In this document: piece by piece, positions 5,288 through 6,110 of the stretch
Numbering within the stretch: position 1 is the stretch's first letter
How the letters are laid out: each line of letters opens with the position of its first letter
From: Euryarchaeota archaeon UBA39
Lineage (GTDB): Archaea; Thermoplasmatota; Poseidoniia; Poseidoniales; Thalassarchaeaceae
Length of the DNA stretch: 6,110 bases
Assembly (NCBI GenBank): GCA_002503045.1
Contig: DAQW01000087.1
Coordinates: 1,177-7,286, forward strand
Reading direction: 5' to 3'
Notes under the pieces: model-generated
What the model was told of the DNA's origin: nothing
Databases searched by the model: none
What the model saw: only the letters and a program-made list of their open reading frames with translations
Program-made: the position numbers and the translations under genes

Positions 5288-5506
5288 ATGGGACGAAGCA
5301 ATCTACAGAAATGTCCTGAATGTTCTCTCTATTTTCTGGCATCTGAATGCCCAGATTGTGGGAACAAAATGAGAACAGCAGCCCCACTGAAGTTTTCTCC
5401 AGAAGATCGTCAAGGAGAACGTAGGCGTCAGCGAAAGGAAGTAGGTTCTGGAAAGTGGTCTGCCAGTTTACCTTCAATTGAGAATAAAGATGAGGAAGAA
5501 GAATGA
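5288..5506 (+). CDS. nop10: H/ACA ribonucleoprotein protein Nop10 with acidic C-terminal tail
   Basis: Nop10 is a small core protein of H/ACA guide-RNA particles, where it binds the pseudouridine synthase Cbf5 and supports rRNA pseudouridylation. The 72 residues open with a zinc ribbon, C9-x2-C12 (KCPECSLY) and C21-x2-C24 (ECPDCGNK). The family signature follows: a Pro at 33, then KFSPEDRQGERRRQRKE at 35-51, matching the PPRFSPEDPYGxYRR pattern of archaeal Nop10. Archaeal members usually end near that point, at about 55-60 residues. This one adds a tail of roughly 20 residues ending in six acidic residues out of seven. The stop overlaps the ATG of the next gene (ATGA), indicating coupled translation. 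Position after aIF2-alpha is the conserved archaeal arrangement. Confidence 0.92.
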   Translation: MGRSNLQKCPECSLYFLASECPDCGNKMRTAAPLKFSPEDRQGERRRQRKEVGSGKWSASLPSIENKDEEEE

Positions 5507-6110
5507 ATCGCACTGAAATTCATTGGATGGATGGAGCAAACTCTCTTCCTGATGGGATGGTATACATCGAAGCACTTCCCGGTGTTGGTAATGTAGGAAA
5601 AATCATTGTTGATGCTTTAATTGAAGAGCATGAATCAGAGTGTATTGCATGGATCATGCATCCTGATTTCCCCCCACATTCAACGATGAAAGATGGCCTT
5701 TTACGTCCACCTAGGATTGAGATTCATCAAGTATTGCTTCCCATGGGGCTCCCTGTCATTGTACTAACTGGTGATTCTCAACCTCTAACTCCTACTGGTC
5801 AGTATGAGGTAGCTGATAAGATATTGAATATGTTAGATGATGCAGACTCTGAATTACTTTTGATTCTAGTAGGTCTTCAAGCTGATGTTGAAGATCGTTC
5901 AATTCATCTAGTTTGTTCAGATGCAGATACTCGCGATGCTTTTGCAGAAAGAGGAGTAACTGCTTCAACTACTGCTCCTGAAGCAGGAATGATTGGAATG
6001 GCTGGTTTACTTGCAGGTATGGCCCCATTGAGGTCAGTTCCAGCCGCTTGTGCGGTTGCTGAAACATTAGGATCAACTGTTGATGTAATTACTGGTCAAC
6101 GATTAGCTAC
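5503..6110 (+). CDS. PAC2-family protein, proteasome-assembly-chaperone-like (3' end outside window)
   Basis: PAC2-family proteins are cytoplasmic relatives of eukaryotic proteasome assembly chaperone 2. Archaeal members such as PbaA and PbaB have been linked to proteasome assembly or other protein complexes. The 202 complete codons seen here show the family's opening YIEALPGVGNVGK at 21-33. Central hydrophobic strands follow (HQVLLPMGLPVIVLTGDSQP at 75-94 and ELLLILVGLQ at 117-126), then a Gly/Met/Ala-rich segment (EAGMIGMAGLLAGMAP at 160-175) matching the conserved GLxGLLL-type region. The ATG overlaps the nop10 stop by 4 nt, with GAGGAAGA just upstream as ribosome site. A PAC2 gene after nop10 is part of the conserved L44e-S27e-aIF2a-Nop10 neighbourhood. 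The C-terminal part is missing, so length cannot be judged. The exact partner is unknown. Confidence 0.88.
   Translation, partial: MNRTEIHWMDGANSLPDGMVYIEALPGVGNVGKIIVDALIEEHESECIAWIMHPDFPPHSTMKDGLLRPPRIEIHQVLLPMGLPVIVLTGDSQPLTPTGQYEVADKILNMLDDADSELLLILVGLQADVEDRSIHLVCSDADTRDAFAERGVTASTTAPEAGMIGMAGLLAGMAPLRSVPAACAVAETLGSTVDVITGQRLA

Noticed and set aside
5193..5513. 106-codon minus-strand open frame across nop10
   Set aside because: It is antisense to nop10, which has a complete family signature and fits the conserved gene order.

Overview
The window looks like a piece of a euryarchaeal genome. The best guess is Poseidoniia (Marine Group II) or a related Thermoplasmatota lineage. The archaeal signs are eukaryote-type ribosomal proteins (L37e, L44e, S27e), initiation factor aIF2-alpha, Nop10, a PAC2-family protein, GAGGTGA-type Shine-Dalgarno sites and an archaeal TATA-like box. 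The large secreted RCC1-propeller protein with thrombospondin type 3-like calcium repeats and a C-terminal membrane anchor is what led me to a marine planktonic archaeon, but this placement is inference.

Layout. (1) Positions 1-552, minus strand: rpl37e followed by the 5' part of purF, which runs off the left edge. (2) Positions 673-2634, plus strand: a 653-residue cell-surface protein with a signal peptide, seven RCC1 blades, four 22-residue Asp-rich repeats, a membrane anchor and a short basic tail. (3) Positions 2638-3811, minus strand: two overlapping genes for unrecognised membrane proteins of about seven and four helices, convergent with the surface-protein gene across a 3-bp gap. (4) Positions 3945-6110, plus strand: rpl44e, rps27e, aif2a, nop10 and a PAC2-family gene that runs off the right edge. 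This is a gene order conserved in many archaea.

The two flanks are core translation, RNA-modification and purine-synthesis genes. The roughly 3.1-kb centre is an accessory segment with membrane and surface functions, inserted between two informational clusters. The most notable points are an L44e that has lost three of its four usual zinc ligands, the multi-domain surface protein whose propeller may interrupt a beta-sandwich domain, and the translationally coupled pair of unknown membrane proteins. I see no CRISPR array, tRNA, rRNA, insertion sequence or clear defence system. No intergenic gap exceeds about 135 bases.
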